Translations under genes and position numbers: made by a program
Origin: Glebionis coronaria
Taxonomy: Eukaryota; Streptophyta; Magnoliopsida; Asterales; Asteraceae
Direction: 5' to 3'
DNA length: 64,000 nt
NCBI GenBank assembly: GCA_025667525.1
Contig: CM046878.1
Location: 102,129,237-102,193,236, forward strand
Shown here: piece by piece, positions 1 through 11,400 of the stretch
Layout of the letters: each line of letters begins with the position of its first letter
How positions within the stretch are numbered: the first letter of the stretch is position 1
Notes under the pieces: generated by a model
Seen by the model: the letters and a program-made list of their open reading frames with translations, nothing else
What the model was told of the DNA's origin: nothing
Databases searched by the model: none

Positions 1-82
1 ATTTTCGGTTCGGTTCTAGTTCGGGTTCGGTTCGGTTCAGTTTTCGGTTTTTGTGGGTCAAACCCGAATTATGGACACCCCT
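1..82. mobile_element. Terminal fragment of a hAT-like non-autonomous element
   Basis: The window opens inside a run of TTCGGTTCGG-type repeats, followed by a sequence ending GGACACCCCTAG. Read in reverse, that end is CTAGGGGTGTCC, which resembles the terminal inverted repeats of plant hAT-type MITEs. The other end lies outside the window, so neither the inverted-repeat partner nor a target duplication can be seen. Assignment is by resemblance only. Confidence 0.35.
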
Positions 83-1057
83 AGCTGTAAATGACAATTA
101 TGAAAGCACATTCTTTTAAAATTAGAAAATAGCTATCGATAAATAAAAATCAACTAGTTTTGCTCAGTTGACCAACAAATATTCCAGTTTTTACTAAGTG
201 GTTTTTTTGAGGGAAATCTCCTAAAGGTCTTGAGTTCAAGACTTATCAAGGGCTTTTCTTCTCAAGCGAAGCGGATAAGGAGTTTAACATAACTAGACGA
301 GGATTTGAAAAAGAAATTATGCCGCTTGGATGTCATTGCACGACTCGATCCACTAACAACTAACATTTACCGTTTTAAAAAAAACTACCGATGAACAAAA
401 AAGAAGAGTAAAATAAAAACTTCAGTATATGTATTGTACTTAAAATGAATGCTTTTGGCTTTGGTGAATGAAAATTATTGGACTCAACTTAAAAGTATTA
501 AATTAAAGGTTGACTACTTATTATTGGCCCAATTAAACACATATTCCACTATCTTAATTTAACTTAGGTCAAAGCCTCATTTCATCCTCCTCATTCTTTA
601 AGAGCAAGGTATCATTTGATGTCGTGGGCTCGTATTATAAAAAAGGTTAATGTCAAGTCATCAAATCACTTCATAACATAACAATCACCATAACAACGAA
701 AAAATGGTGATGTGGTTAACACCAGTATTTTGCTGTTAGAATGGTCCCACTAGTTTTTTTCTTTTTCAAATTTCAGAAACTATTTTAACAAATTAAAATT
801 TTAATAAATTAAAAACATTACAAATAACATAAAAGAAACATTACAAATAACAAAAAAAAAACATAGAGTTAAATTAAAAAAAGACAGAAACGCGTACACA
901 TCTCTTCCATAGTTATCTTATCAGCAGGGGCATCATCACATACAGTGAGAAAAGATCCCACTATCTTCTTTATCTTTAGTAGGTGTAACTTTGAACAACA
1001 TGGGAAACTTTGTACAACTAGCAGAGGGAAATACTTAGCAATTTATTCCCAAAAATG
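83..1057. other. AT-rich intergenic sequence, no gene recognised
   Basis: No ORF or RNA gene is supported. A less AT-rich patch at about 890-1040 has a short open stretch on the minus strand. It lies where coding sequence would be expected next to the duplicated block at 1058-2250, but I could not match it to a protein family. Confidence 0.5.
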
Positions 1058-2250
1058 CCCTATAACAGCTATTTATAGATCACAAGGTAACTGCTAAATT
1101 GACAGATTTTTTCAAATCGTGTAATTGATTAGCAATTTTAGGTAACTGTTACTACAGTTAGCCATGTTTTTTAGGAGATCATGAAACGTGTTATTGATCG
1201 AGTCTATAACTTTGAAAAAAATACACATATAGTGAACGATATTGTTCCTGATTTCATGCTTAACAAAATCTGTTGTTTATTTAAATTTAAATTTTACTTT
1301 ATAACATAAGATAATTAAGAAAAAAAATTATTATATTATAAGATAAGACAATTACTGCACCCATTAAGAACCCTAAGCTTATAATTAAAAACAAAAGATA
1401 TGCAATCTAATAATTGTGAAGCTTAAAATCAAGAATCCCAAGATTAAATTTAGAACAAATAGCATAACATGGATATGAATAACTTTAGAGATCGTTGTAG
1501 GTTAGGGAAGAATTGTGGATATTATGATTGCCTTAGGATCGTTGGAGGTATTCGGTATTTGGATCCATGTTTTGTATATGATTCGTATGTTAGATAAGAA
1601 AATATTGATATTGTATATGTTTTTTTATGTTCAACTACAAAACGAATAGTTTAGTTTGATAAATATGATATTCTCTCACCTATCTATATAGTACGGTAGT
1701 TGTTATATCTATTTTCAATTTTATTTTGTCATATTTAAACAATATTAGAGGATAGTTTTTCTTGGTTAGCGATTGTATATGCTAATAAAAAAAATTCATT
1801 TCTTCGGCAATGTATAGATTTTGACTTTATCTTCGAAATAAGCCTAATACTCATATAGTTTTGAAATGGTCATAATCTTTTATTCATATTTTCGTTAAGT
1901 ACAAATTTATAATCACTGAAATTATAAAAGTTCAAATCATTTAAAAAAAAATATCAATATTAAGCTTATCGAAGATAATTATGATGGAGGAAAAACAAAA
2001 CAAATTCTTTTTGTGTTATGGTATATTAATTAACAAAAAATGGGATATAGTGTTCATTGATATGTAAAATAAGTATGAAAATATTTATTGATCTAGGAAT
2101 ATAATTGTAATTTGTTGTATTGTATTGTGTTATTTTCATTACATTCGATAGCACCAAATCCTTCTCATTGAATGCCACGTTGGATTTGTAGTACATTTTT
2201 TGTCTAAAATTGTGACAAATATACTAGTTAAATTATCTTGATTTAATTAT
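1058..2250. repeat. Diverged direct repeat, copy 1 (partner 3569-4670)
   Basis: About 1.1-1.2 kb here recurs about 2.46 kb downstream in the same orientation. Landmarks shared in order include ACAAGGTAACT, AAATCGTGT.ATTGATTA, GATAAGACAATTACTGCACC (1342 and 3799), GATTGCCTTAGGATC and GATATTCTCTCA. The copies differ by many substitutions and small indels, so this is an old duplication. In copy 2 the block ends at the start codon of the RPA1-like pseudogene; in copy 1 that start codon is gone. Confidence 0.8.
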
Positions 2251-3099
2251 ACAATGGTTTTTGATGTCGACAAAAGTATCCAACTGAAACATAACAATAG
2301 CATATTTGAGATAGTTACTCTGATGTTTAGTTTTGTTTGAATGAAAATCACAGAGTTGATGTTGGTTAATCGTAACGTTCTTTCTAATTTCTAGTAACAT
2401 TCATCAAATACATACATCAATATGATACATATCAGACTTCAAATATAATCATTTAGCAATTAACTAACAAAATATCTGATGTCATGTATAAATTCACTAC
2501 TTTAGTGTAAGCATTTGACATAAATTAGTTAAAGAGTATCACATAATTTAGCCCCAAACATTTGTTTGAACACTTCGAAACTGAAAGATGCAAACTTTAA
2601 TGTGATCCGATGACGCGTCTAGTTTGGTCCTAAAATAATCGATAAACGCATCCTAGAAAGTGCATTTTATTTTTCGGTCGTGTATGAAAAAAAGTAGTAA
2701 ATAAAAAGATAATGCTAAATGACTTATAAAGTATTTACATAATCTGAAAACTAATAAACACATATAAGTCAGTCTAAATCTTCCAGCTCAACAACTATTC
2801 TTCTATTTATTCTCCATTTCCATTGGCCATCAACAACATGACAAACAACAACAATATACCCAATTACATATGAAAATACAACATAAATATAAGTTACATG
2901 TTGTGACTTAGTAGATTAAATTCATATATTTGTAGGTTTAGTAAAAAAAAATATATAAATTAAACTCATATATTCCCCTTTAACCAAAAATAGTAAAAAC
3001 AAATAGAGGCAAAACTCACCAACAGATTGTTCCTCCTCAACATTATCCTTAAGAAATTACTTAAAAGGCACAAAAGCAAACACATACTAAGATGCGAAA
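2251..3099. other. AT-rich spacer, no gene recognised
   Basis: This stretch lies between repeat copy 1 and the RPA1-like pseudogene. It has no ORF, RNA gene or element border that I can support. It may contain further decayed downstream exons of the minus-strand pseudogene, but none could be recognised. Confidence 0.4.
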
Positions 3100-3581
3100 A
3101 ACGATTGAATAAACTTCATTTTCGTCTTAAAGTTGATCTAAAGCATGGTTGGCAACTCTTTAAGCAACATTATTATTTATCGCATAAAAGTTGCTTAAAT
3201 TAACGCTTCCACCCTCTTTTAGTAGAGAATCGAACTGAGAAACTATCTTGTAACCAAGTGAGGCACTTATCCTTGAACCCTGATAAACAGAGACATAAAT
3301 ATGCACGAGTTACAATAATAAGAATAAATTGTTATCAAGTATAGCTATAATAAAAATGTTAGCATTTTGTGAATTCTCACCTCTTGATCCAAAAGAATCA
3401 TGTCCATGCTAGCCAACGTGTCACCACTATAGTAATATTGTCCACACGAACGGACAACCTTTTCATTGATCGAGAACCCATCTTTGAGAGCGTTAGTGTT
3501 GTTGATAGGAAAAGACTGATTAACCATTGTGAATAGTTTGTGGGGGAGAAACTGTGATAACACATTACCTATGACAACCAT
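3100..3581 (-). pseudogene. RPA1-like (DUF223-type OB-fold) pseudogene, two exons visible
   Basis: The minus strand starts with ATG at 3581. Exon 1 (3381-3581, 67 codons) ends MDMILLDQE at an AG/GTGAG donor. A ~100 bp intron ends in TTTATCAG, and exon 2 opens in phase at 3279 with GSRISASLGYKIVSQFDSLL, then KEGGSVNLSNFY. The pattern 'M-D-M-hydrophobic-L-D-[E/Q]-x-G-x-R-I ... L-L-x-E-G ... [IL]-S-N-F' is characteristic of the plant replication protein A 70 kDa-like DUF223 family of single-strand DNA-binding OB folds. A TAA at 3160-3162 ends the frame. Homologous-looking sequence (INFKTKMKF, about 3100-3140) continues in another frame, so the gene is broken by a nonsense and a frameshift. At about 106 residues it is far shorter than real RPA1. 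Splice sites and family are inferred without a search. It could be a fragment captured by a transposon. Confidence 0.5.
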
Positions 3582-4670
3582 TTATATATTACAAGGTAAC
3601 TATTATTATGACAGCTTTTTTAAATCGTGTGATTGATTAACAGTTTTAGGTAACTGCTAGTATAGTTAACCAGGTTTTTAAGGGATCATGGAACCAGTTA
3701 TTATTGTTCTTAATTTCATGGTTAATAAAATCTATTATTTTTTTAAATTTTAATTTTATATAATAACAAAACATAATTAAAAAATTATTTTATTATAAGA
3801 TAAGACAATTACTGCACCTATTAAGAACCTTAAGCTTAAAATAAAAAACAAAATATGTGTGACCCAGTACTTGTGAAGCTTAAAATTAAGAACCCTAAGA
3901 TTAAAATTAAAAGAAATATCATAGCAGGGATATGAATAGCTTTAGAGATTGTTGTAGCTTAAGGAAGAATTGCGGAGGTTATGATTGCCTTAGGATCAAT
4001 GTAGAATTTGATATTTGTATCAATTTTGATGTTTTCTATATGATTCATACATATGTTACATGTTGTATATGTTTTTTATGTTTCAGCTACAAATCAAATA
4101 GTTTAGTTTGATAAAGATGATATTCTCTCATCTATCTATATAGTAAAGTAGTTGTTATATATGTTCTCAATTTTATTTTGGTCACATTTAAACAACATTA
4201 GAGGATATTTTTTCTTGAGTAACGATGGCATATGGTAATCAAAATAATTCATTTCTTCAGCAATGTATAGATTGTGACTTTATTTTTGAAATAAGTCTAA
4301 TATTCATATAGTTTTGAAATGTTCGCAATCTTTTATTTATATTATTGCTAACTGAAAATTTATAATCATTGAAATAATAATATTAGGCTCATTTCAAAGA
4401 TAAAAAAACATACTTTATAATGGCGAAAAAACAAAACAAAATTTGTACGTTATGATATATTAATAAACAAAAAATGTGATATAGTGTTAATTGATATGTT
4501 AATTAAGTATGTAAATGTTTACTAATTTGAAGATATGAATGTAAGTTGTTGTATTGTGTTCTTTTCATTTCATTCGGTAGCATTGAAACTTTCCCATTGA
4601 ATGATTTGTAGTATATATATGTTTGTTTAGAATTGTGACACATATAATTTAATTATTTTATAATTATAAG
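3569..4670. repeat. Diverged direct repeat, copy 2 (partner 1058-2250)
   Basis: This is the second copy of the ~1.1 kb block described for 1058-2250. It lies immediately upstream of the minus-strand RPA1-like start codon, so it contains that pseudogene's former promoter region. Its left edge overlaps the first bases of exon 1. Confidence 0.8.
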
Positions 4671-4721
4671 ATAGATATGATTATATATAGGAACTTTATT
4701 TTTAAAATCATTCTTAAAGAG

Positions 4722-5010
4722 CTAGGAGTGGTTAGGCCTCAAAGGTGGTGCTAAAACAGCCATGCTGGATGTTGGGATTTGGCATCAAAAACTCTTTGAT
4801 ACCACATTTTTAAGGTAACCGTTGACACGAGAAAGAGTGGTGCCAAAGTGGTATAATGGTCCAACATATCCTATTTTTATTACTAAAAAAATCAAAAATT
4901 CTAACAACTGGCTGTTGTTTTTGGCGCAAGCCGGGGAGCGGTGCGCCAACAACGGTCTGGCGCCAAAGGGCTACCAGCCGCGCCAACAAATACCACTCCC
5001 CCTATCTTAA
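4722..5010. mobile_element. Candidate MITE, PIF/Harbinger-like or unclassified
   Basis: About 290 bp of higher GC content sits in AT-rich DNA. It is bounded by TAGGAGTGGT on the left and by ACCACTCCCCCTA on the right, which reads TAGGGGGAGTGGT in reverse, so the ends form imperfect terminal inverted repeats. GGCGC and GGTGC motifs recur inside. Short open frames within it look accidental. No convincing target duplication was found. TTA/TAA-type duplications would be expected for PIF/Harbinger but are not clear here. Confidence 0.35.
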
Positions 5011-5035
5011 TGCGAGAACCGTTAGAACTATTAAA

Positions 5036-5313
5036 AACATACATGTACATTTTCAATAATTATATTTGTGAGCATATATTTCAAAAAGAACAAATATTTT
5101 TCAAAAATAACATATTTGTTTTTAAACAATTTGATAAGAAACTTAATACATAAATATGTTCATGAACATAAATGAGTTTAAAAAACATACATGTACACTT
5201 TCAAAGAAGATATTTACATTTTCAGTTATCATCAAATTGTTTAAAACAAATATGTTATTTGTAAAAATATTTATTCTTTTAAAATATATGCTAAAAAATT
5301 TTAATTATTGAAA
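5036..5313. repeat. Long AT-rich inverted repeat (hairpin)
   Basis: The left arm (about 5036-5137) and right arm (about 5226-5313) are reverse complements over most of their length. For example, AACATATTTGTTTTTAAACA pairs with TGTTTAAAACAAATATGTT. The ~85 bp loop repeats part of the left arm directly: ACATACATGTACA occurs at about 5036 and 5185. It has no coding capacity. It could be a MITE-like foldback or a relic. Confidence 0.65.
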
Positions 5314-6528
5314 GCCTAGATGTATATTCAATAATTTTGAAAATAAAGTTACACTGATAATGATTATATAAGGTGTTCACTCTCAAATGAATAGCTATAA
5401 TCAAAGTAATTAAATGACTATGATTCACTCTTTATGCAATTCTACAATGTGTATAACTCATAGTAACTAACCTTCTATACTTTTCAATATCTATTCACTT
5501 ACACTATGTTCTCAAGTTTTTTTTTAAAAGAATGGAAGGGTAAAGGAAGTGAAATCACAAAATTTTTGTGTTCTCAAGTTTTTTTATAGGAAGTGATGAT
5601 AGAGGACGGGAAGGGGAAAGGAAGGGATGGGCTTTTCTTTGTAATGTTGATCCATCTAGTTTTAGGGTGATTAGAAAGGAAAGCATATTATTACCAACAT
5701 GGGTTTTTGTTAAATTACATTTATATCCTCCTTTTTTATACACGCTTCATCATTTTAATCTAGCTTTTATATACTACGTGACCACATATCAGTTTTTACG
5801 ATACCAAGATATCAAAGATACCAACTGGTGAGTCTAATAGCTTTTGTTTATTTTTTATACACTTCATCATTATTCGTCATATGCTCATCAACCTGCATTT
5901 GTTTTGATTTTCTATCATTTTATCGTAGTTAAGGTTTCTTGATTGCTTTTATAATATTATCATCTAATTCACGATTTTGTTGTCATGACCAGTCCATGTT
6001 TTTTATTGTATAAACCAATCGACCAATATCAGTTTGCATCTAATTATGTTTATAAAAGATATATAAAGTATTCAAATTAATTATTGACAAAGCATAATCA
6101 ATTGTCGTCTTCTTGTAAATCAATATAAGTATATGATATCGAGTAGCCATGATGATTAAAATCTTGACAAATAGATACTAATTTTTATGGGAATTTGCAC
6201 TAAAGCTCACAATAACTTTCTTGTCTCTTAAAAAATAGAACAACTCAAATAAATTTTCTTGGCTAATGTTATTTGGTCTTCCATATGTAATAGAACTCAC
6301 CTATTATTTTTTTCATTTTTAACAACTAAAATGTGTTGAACATGATTAAGAACGAATTGAGTTGGAATGAAATAACCACAAATATCACATGTAAAGTTTT
6401 AAGTTGATATCATGAGCAGTTTAAGATCTTTTGAAACTTAACCATGTACTAATATTTGTTGTTATAATACTGATCGACGAATGCAAAGTTCTTTAAACAT
6501 TAACCTGAAACACTAAAAACAACATTTT
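5314..6528. other. AT-rich intergenic sequence left of the retrotransposon nest
   Basis: No gene or RNA is recognised. GTTCTCAAGTTTTTTT occurs twice (about 5510 and 5571), flanking a GGAAG-rich stretch. The last five bases (6524-6528, ATTTT) are the probable left target duplication of Copia-A. Confidence 0.5.
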
Positions 6529-7027
6529 TGTTAAAAGTATTTGTGCTACTTATGGTTCATACTCATACTCTGTGGACTTATTGGTAAATATTTTTCTTTG
6601 TTAATAAGTTATTATGTTTTTTTTGTATAAGTTGGTATTGTGTAGGGGTTGATATGTAAATATGGAGATTAGTTGGAGCTATATAAAGGGTGCTAGGGTT
6701 TCATTGTTGGCTACGCAGTATTTGTTATTCACACACACATATGTAAGATCATTATGTTAGTCTGTTACATAAGTCTGGTATAATCATCTTACTCAAGAGA
6801 TTGATATTGTTCTAGTATTAGTATTGAGCGTTTGTAGTAAGGATCATTGTAAGTGTGATTTTGTATAGAGATTGCACCTTATAGTGGGACAATCAGCTTT
6901 TCTATTATATGTGCGATAAGCACACGTTTGTGGACTTATTAGATTTGGATTAGTAATAAGAAGTACGTAGGAAGGTTTCTTGAGTGCTTCAATCTTGGTT
7001 CTAAGTGTTGATTCATTAGTCTCTACA
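6529..7027 (+). repeat. Copia-A 5' LTR
   Basis: This 499 bp LTR begins TGTTAAAAGTATTTGTG and ends CTCTACA. It matches 46536-47031 in order over its full length. Boundaries are set by TG/CA termini, the adjacent primer site and comparison with the 3' copy. Confidence 0.92.
6680..6687 (+). promoter_or_regulatory. Copia-A LTR TATA box
   Basis: TATATAAA lies about 150 bp into the LTR and is repeated in the 3' LTR. Unlike the Copia-B, Athila and Tat LTRs, no palindrome follows it. Confidence 0.6.
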
Positions 7028-7040
7028 TGGTATCAAAGCC
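7028..7040 (+). other. Copia-A primer-binding site
   Basis: TGGTATCAAAGCC directly follows the LTR end. TGGTATCA is the usual initiator-Met tRNA-type primer site of plant copia elements. The 590 bp leader up to the gag start at 7634 holds no recognisable gene. Confidence 0.8.
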
Positions 7041-7633
7041 ATAATCGTATTGATTATTGTTTCTTGATTGATTGTGAAAATTAGGGTTTTGATCGATTTA
7101 AGGTTTTTGTGTTCGGAGGTGTTAATCAGCTATTCTAGCTGGTTTTTGGTGGTTCTTGATTGGTTAATCGTGATTTCACATCTTTAATTTGATCTAGTTA
7201 GGGTTGTTTTAGAAACCCTAATTTGATTGATTTTGTGGATCTTGGTTTTGGTGATTAGTGTTTGTTTCTGGGGTGTTTTTCTCTTGTTCTTGATTCTTGT
7301 TGATCAAGAATAGGGGTACTGATTGACTTTCGATGATTTTGATTTTGATTCTTTGGGTAGGTGTGATTTCTTTCCCTTTCTTGTGTGTTGTTTTTAGACA
7401 CCTTGTATCTTTGCCCTTGACCTGCCACCGTGAATGGTTTGGAATCCTGAGAACTGACAAGGCTACTATTGGGTCTCGTTTTCTGCTTGTGTGTTTGTCT
7501 TTAGTTTATTGTCTAGTCTATTTTGCTATTTTTCTTTATTGTCTTATTTGCTTTCTTAGTTGTCTTATTTGTTCTGCTATCTAACTTTCTTGGTAATTTG
7601 GTATTTGGTGTTTGTCTGCTTTGTTTGGTTATA

Positions 7634-8810
7634 ATGGGTAATGTTCTTATTAATGATTTGGATACTGGTAATCCTTTACATTTGCATAATAAGGATCACT
7701 CTAATCTGCCTATTGTTAGTGTTAAGTTGACTGGAACTGATAATTACAAAATGTGTTCTACTGCTATAAGAATCGCTTTTTTGGTAAAAATAAAATAGGG
7801 TTTGTTGATGGAACTTGTGTTAAGCCTGTTACTAGTGTGATTCTTGCTCAACAATGGGAAAGATGTAATGCTATTGTTCATAGTTGGATTCTTAACTCTT
7901 TGTCTCCTGAATTGTATCTTGGTCATGTTTACTCTGAGATTACTTCTGATGTTTGGGAAGAGTTGGCTCAAACTTATGATAAGGTGGATGATTCTGTTAT
8001 TTTTAATGTGCTACATAAAATTCGTTCTATAAAATAGGGTGATTTGTTTGTGTTTGATTACTATCATAAGTTGAGTTCTTTATGGAGAGAGTTTGATACT
8101 CTTACTTTGCTTCCTGCTTCTACTTGTGCTTCTCATGAAGGTGTGCTTAGACATAATGCTTATTACACTTATGCAGTTTCTTATGGGCTTGAATGATGTT
8201 TACCAGAATATTAGGAGTAATATTATTACCAGAGAACCTTTACCTGATGTTAGAGATGCTTTTAATATCATTTCTAGGGAAGAGTCTCATATAGGGCTTA
8301 TTCCCAGTACAGGAAATGGTGCTGGGAACAAGGCTACTCCTGCTGTTTTTGTGGCTAAGTCCAATAATTTTAGACCTAATGATGATAAGAGAACCAATTT
8401 TTGGAATAATGGTAATAACATGGGACTCAATCTAAACTTGTTATGCAAATATTATGGTCTTATTGGGCATATTATTGAAAGATGTTTTGAATTGGTTGGG
8501 TATCCTGCTGGTTTTAAAAGAAATCCTAATTTGGCTAAGGGCGATTCTTGTATTGGAAGTAGGGTGTTTAATGGTTGTAGAGGGGCTCAAAGGGGAGCTT
8601 CCTCTGGATATGTTACTTTGGATACTTCTTTTACTAGGTATCAAATGGCAAAAATTCTTTCCTTGATCAATGAATCTCCTTCTGGCAATATAAGTGCTAA
8701 TATGGCAGGTATTAATTCCTCTTTCTTTAATGGAAATGCCTATTTTAATCTTAAGTTTAAGATGTTTTTTTGGCTAATAAGTGTTTTGATATGTATAACT
8801 TATCTATTGG
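7634..8810 (+). pseudogene. Copia-A gag (decayed)
   Basis: The gag reading starts at ATG 7634 (MGNVLINDLDTGNPLHLH), continues through a capsid-like gag region (GFVDGTC, LAQQWERCNAIVHSWILNSL, VWEELAQTYDKVD) and reaches a nucleocapsid zinc knuckle near 8440-8485. Three frames must be combined. A frameshift lies in a T-rich run near 7770-7790, a TAG is at 8035-8037 where family members read through, and another frameshift is near 8170. The zinc knuckle reads CKYYGLIGHIIERC, so the second Cys of the C-x2-C-x4-H-x4-C motif is Tyr and zinc binding is probably lost. The frame then drifts into a non-homologous tail. Family recognition (Retrotran_gag/UBN2-like) is by eye. Confidence 0.85.
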
Positions 8811-8814
8811 TTAA

Positions 8815-9261
8815 ATTATTGACTCTGGTGCTAATCAGCACCTGACTCTTTCTACTAAGAACATGTTTAATGTGATTAATATATCTAATCTGAATATTAC
8901 TATTAGTCATCCCAATTGTACTCTTGCTAAAGTGTCTGCTATTGGGAATTTAAGGCTGTCTAGTAATATTATTTTGTTTGATGTTTTGGTTGTTCCAGAA
9001 TATTGTGTTAGTCTTATGTCTGTTAATAAATTGATTAAAGATAGCAAGTTTTTTGTTAGGTTTGATGAGCATAATTGTTATATTCAGGATTTGAGTCTGG
9101 TCAAAACTCTAGGGATTGGTAAAGAATCTGATGGTTTGAACTTATTTGATGAGAATGTTTATGGTAAGTCTAGGAGATTGCTAATTCTTCTTGTTTGCTG
9201 CGCTTCTAAGAGTCTTTGGCATATCAAACTTGGTCATCCGTCTGACCAAGTGTTGTCAGTG
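8815..9261 (+). pseudogene. Copia-A protease and GAG-pre-integrase domain, 5' part
   Basis: The aspartic protease active site DSGANQHLT is encoded at about 8821. It is followed by a flap-like region (VLVVPEYCVSLMSVNKLIKD), and then by LWHIKLGHPSDQVLSVLS, the His-containing start of the integrase zinc-binding region. The frame is open from about 8815 to the point where Copia-B is inserted (target duplication 9262-9266). The remainder of the zinc-binding motif resumes at 43716 on the other side of the nest. Confidence 0.88.
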
Positions 9262-9266
9262 CTTAG

Positions 9267-9666
9267 TGTTAGCCTAAAAATATTGAGTCAAACAAAAAAT
9301 TGTTCGGTCATAGGATTATTATGTATTGTTCTTAGAACGTTGTAATATATAGTAAAAAGTTGGGAATCACATGCTTGATAAAGTATCTAATAGTCCATCT
9401 TTAAGGTTATTTAGTTAATGGATTAAAGCCCGGCCCATTATCATGTAGCCTATAAGCCACATGTAGGCTTGGCTATATATATCACCCTCCTAGCATGTTA
9501 GAAGGGTGTTGGTTACCATTTCATTTTTCTCTCTCAATCTAATATTACCCAAGTTTCCAACCATTCTCTCTCTTTTATCTCTCTACTTTCTCTCTCTAAA
9601 ATTTATCTACTTTCATCTATTTTTCTTTTATAATTCGTGTATAACATCACAAAATAAGGGATAACA
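9267..9666 (+). repeat. Copia-B 5' LTR
   Basis: The LTR starts TGTTAGCCT and ends GGGATAACA. Its partner at 43317-43715 ends GGGACAATA, which differs by two transitions, so the 3' copy no longer ends in CA. The termini are fixed by the CTTAG duplication and the primer site two bases downstream. Confidence 0.93.
9473..9508 (+). promoter_or_regulatory. Copia-B LTR TATA box followed by a palindrome
   Basis: CTATATATAT is followed within two bases by CACCCTCCTA-GCATGT-TAGAAGGGTG. The 3' LTR copy (43523-43557) has the arms perfectly complementary: CACCCTCCTA and TAGGAGGGTG. The single mismatch here is a G-to-A change. The palindrome lies where transcription would be expected to start, about 25-35 bp after the TATA box. 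Confidence 0.7.
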
Positions 9667-9668
9667 AT

Positions 9669-9682
9669 TGGTATCAATCGCC
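9669..9682 (+). other. Copia-B primer-binding site
   Basis: TGGTATCAATCGCC lies two bases after the LTR end. The first eight bases match the usual plant copia primer site. Confidence 0.8.
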
Positions 9683-9939
9683 ACGAGATAGATTAGTGAT
9701 TGGTTTTGTTCTTGTTTATGATTCGTGAGTTTTAGATCATCTATACCTCGCGTCTCATTTTTTTGTGTGTTTTCGGGCTCAAAATCTTCATATAAATCTC
9801 CTACATAGTTGTGGTAGGGGTTTGGGTTTGCTATTGTGGTTAAAAACACAAGATTTTAGGGCGCTTGGCTCGATTTTTGTGAAGATTTCGAAGAACAGTG
9901 GGTTACATCCGAGATCGTCGGTTTCAAGTATATTTTTGG

Positions 9940-10450
9940 AATAATTGTTGCTTATTCTGAAATCTTTGTCTCTTTGTATTCCGAGATCTTCAAGATTGAT
10001 ATTTCGAAATCTTCTAGCGTAGGATTCTGAAATCTTGTTGTAAAAGAGGATTCCGAAATCTTATGGTGATTATCCCAAAATTAGGGATTCTGAATTCTTA
10101 GATTATTGGATTCCGGAATCTTAGTTTATTAGATTCCGGATTCTTAGTTTATTGGATTCCAGATTCTTAGATTATTAGATTTCGGATTCTTAGATTATTT
10201 GATTATTGGATTCCGGATTCTTAGTTTATTGGATTCTGGATTTGGGTTATTAGATTCCGACTTATTCGTGTTTTGGATTCCGGATTATTTATTCCGAAAT
10301 CTTTGGGATTCCGGATTGTGCTCAAATTCCGAAATCTTTATAGTAGCAGCATTCCAAAATCTTCACTTGGTTTTCAAAAATATTCCACATTCCGAAATCC
10401 TTACCAAACAAAGTCATATTCCGAATTCTTCATCACATATTCCGAAATTT
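9940..10450 (+). repeat. ATTCCGAAATCTT / ATTCCGGATTCTTAG short-repeat array in the Copia-B leader
   Basis: About 20 variants of a 12-15 bp motif (ATTCCGAAATCTT, ATTCCGGATTCTTAG, ATTCTGAAATCTT) occur between the primer site and the gag start. They are spaced 10-25 bp apart with no fixed period. The 105-codon open stretch at 10199-10516 is a by-product of the repeat. Confidence 0.8.
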
Positions 10451-10652
10451 AGACTTCAAATTTTTACGAATTTGAATTTTTTTTTTAAAGTGAATTTGAA
10501 ATTTTTTAACTCGTGAGTTATTTGGTCTTGGAATTTTAGGTTTATCTAGAACACATTGTTAGGGGATTTTAACGACTTTTTCTCATCAACAACAATCACA
10601 ACAAAATCTACTTAAGATCCGTATTCACTTCAACATTTCAGAGATTATCGAC

Positions 10653-11400
10653 ATGGATTCTACTGCAGAGTATCGTGTAACCAACAACAACATCATGGTG
10701 GCGGGTAACAAAGAAAGACCACCAATGCTTGTGACTGGTAGATATGATCAATGGCAATCTCGTTTTCAACGTTATCTTGACACAAAATCTAACGGTGATG
10801 CTTTAAGGCAATGTATTTTTTATGGACCCTATGTGTTTTGTAAAAGTTCCTACTGTACCAGCCACAGACACAAGTGACGAAGTGCCCGCATATGAACGTG
10901 ATGAAAAGAGACCCGACCTCACACCAGAGAACTGTGCTTGGTTTGATGCAGAGAATGAAGCAATCTACTTAATTTTCAATGGCATAGGAGATGACATTTA
11001 CTCCATGGTTGATGCATGCCCTACTGCTAAAGAATTGTGGAGGGCTATTGAAAGATTGCTACAAGGTGAATCACTCAACAAACAAGATGTGAAAACAAAC
11101 CTATTTTGGAACTTTGGCAAGTTTACTTCAAAGGATGGGGAATCAATTGATTCATATTACTCCCGATTCTACAAAATAATGAATGACATACACGAAACAA
11201 CTTGCAAGTCTCCACCATGCAAGTCAATATCTAATTTCTACAACAACTTCAACCAGAGTGGACACGGTTTGTTACTTTGGTGAAACAACATCAAAAGTTA
11301 GACGAAGTCTCATACTACACGCTCTTTGACATTCTGAAATAATTTCAGAATGAGGAAAACGAACTTCGAGCTGAACGGGTCGCAAAGGTTGCAAATCCAC
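10653..11400 (+). pseudogene. Copia-B gag, N-terminal capsid part (decayed)
   Basis: The ATG at 10653 opens MDSTAEYRV, followed by NKERPPMLVTGRYDQWQSRF and later ELWRAIERLLQGESLNKQDV and GESIDSYYSRFYKIMND. This is the capsid-type gag of SIRE-like copia elements. A frameshift near 10835 moves the reading to a second frame, an in-frame TAA occurs within the VNI*FLQQLQPEW segment near 11235, and another stop lies in ILK*FQNEENELRAER near 11340. At 11401 the normal gag sequence is replaced by an inverted copy of its own zinc-knuckle region (see 11401-11859), so about 300 bp expected between capsid and nucleocapsid are missing. Confidence 0.85.

Noticed and set aside
4822..5153. Overlapping 62-70 codon ORFs
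   Set aside because: They lie in all three frames within the candidate MITE and adjacent hairpin, with composition reflecting the repeats rather than a protein.
9940..10450. CRISPR-like array
   Set aside because: Repeats are short (12-15 bp), variable and irregularly spaced within a plant retrotransposon leader. The same applies to 21505-22115 and 31322-31930.
10199..10516. 105-codon ORF in the Copia-B leader
   Set aside because: It is produced by the ATTCCGGATTCTTAG repeats, lies upstream of the true gag start, and has no family resemblance.
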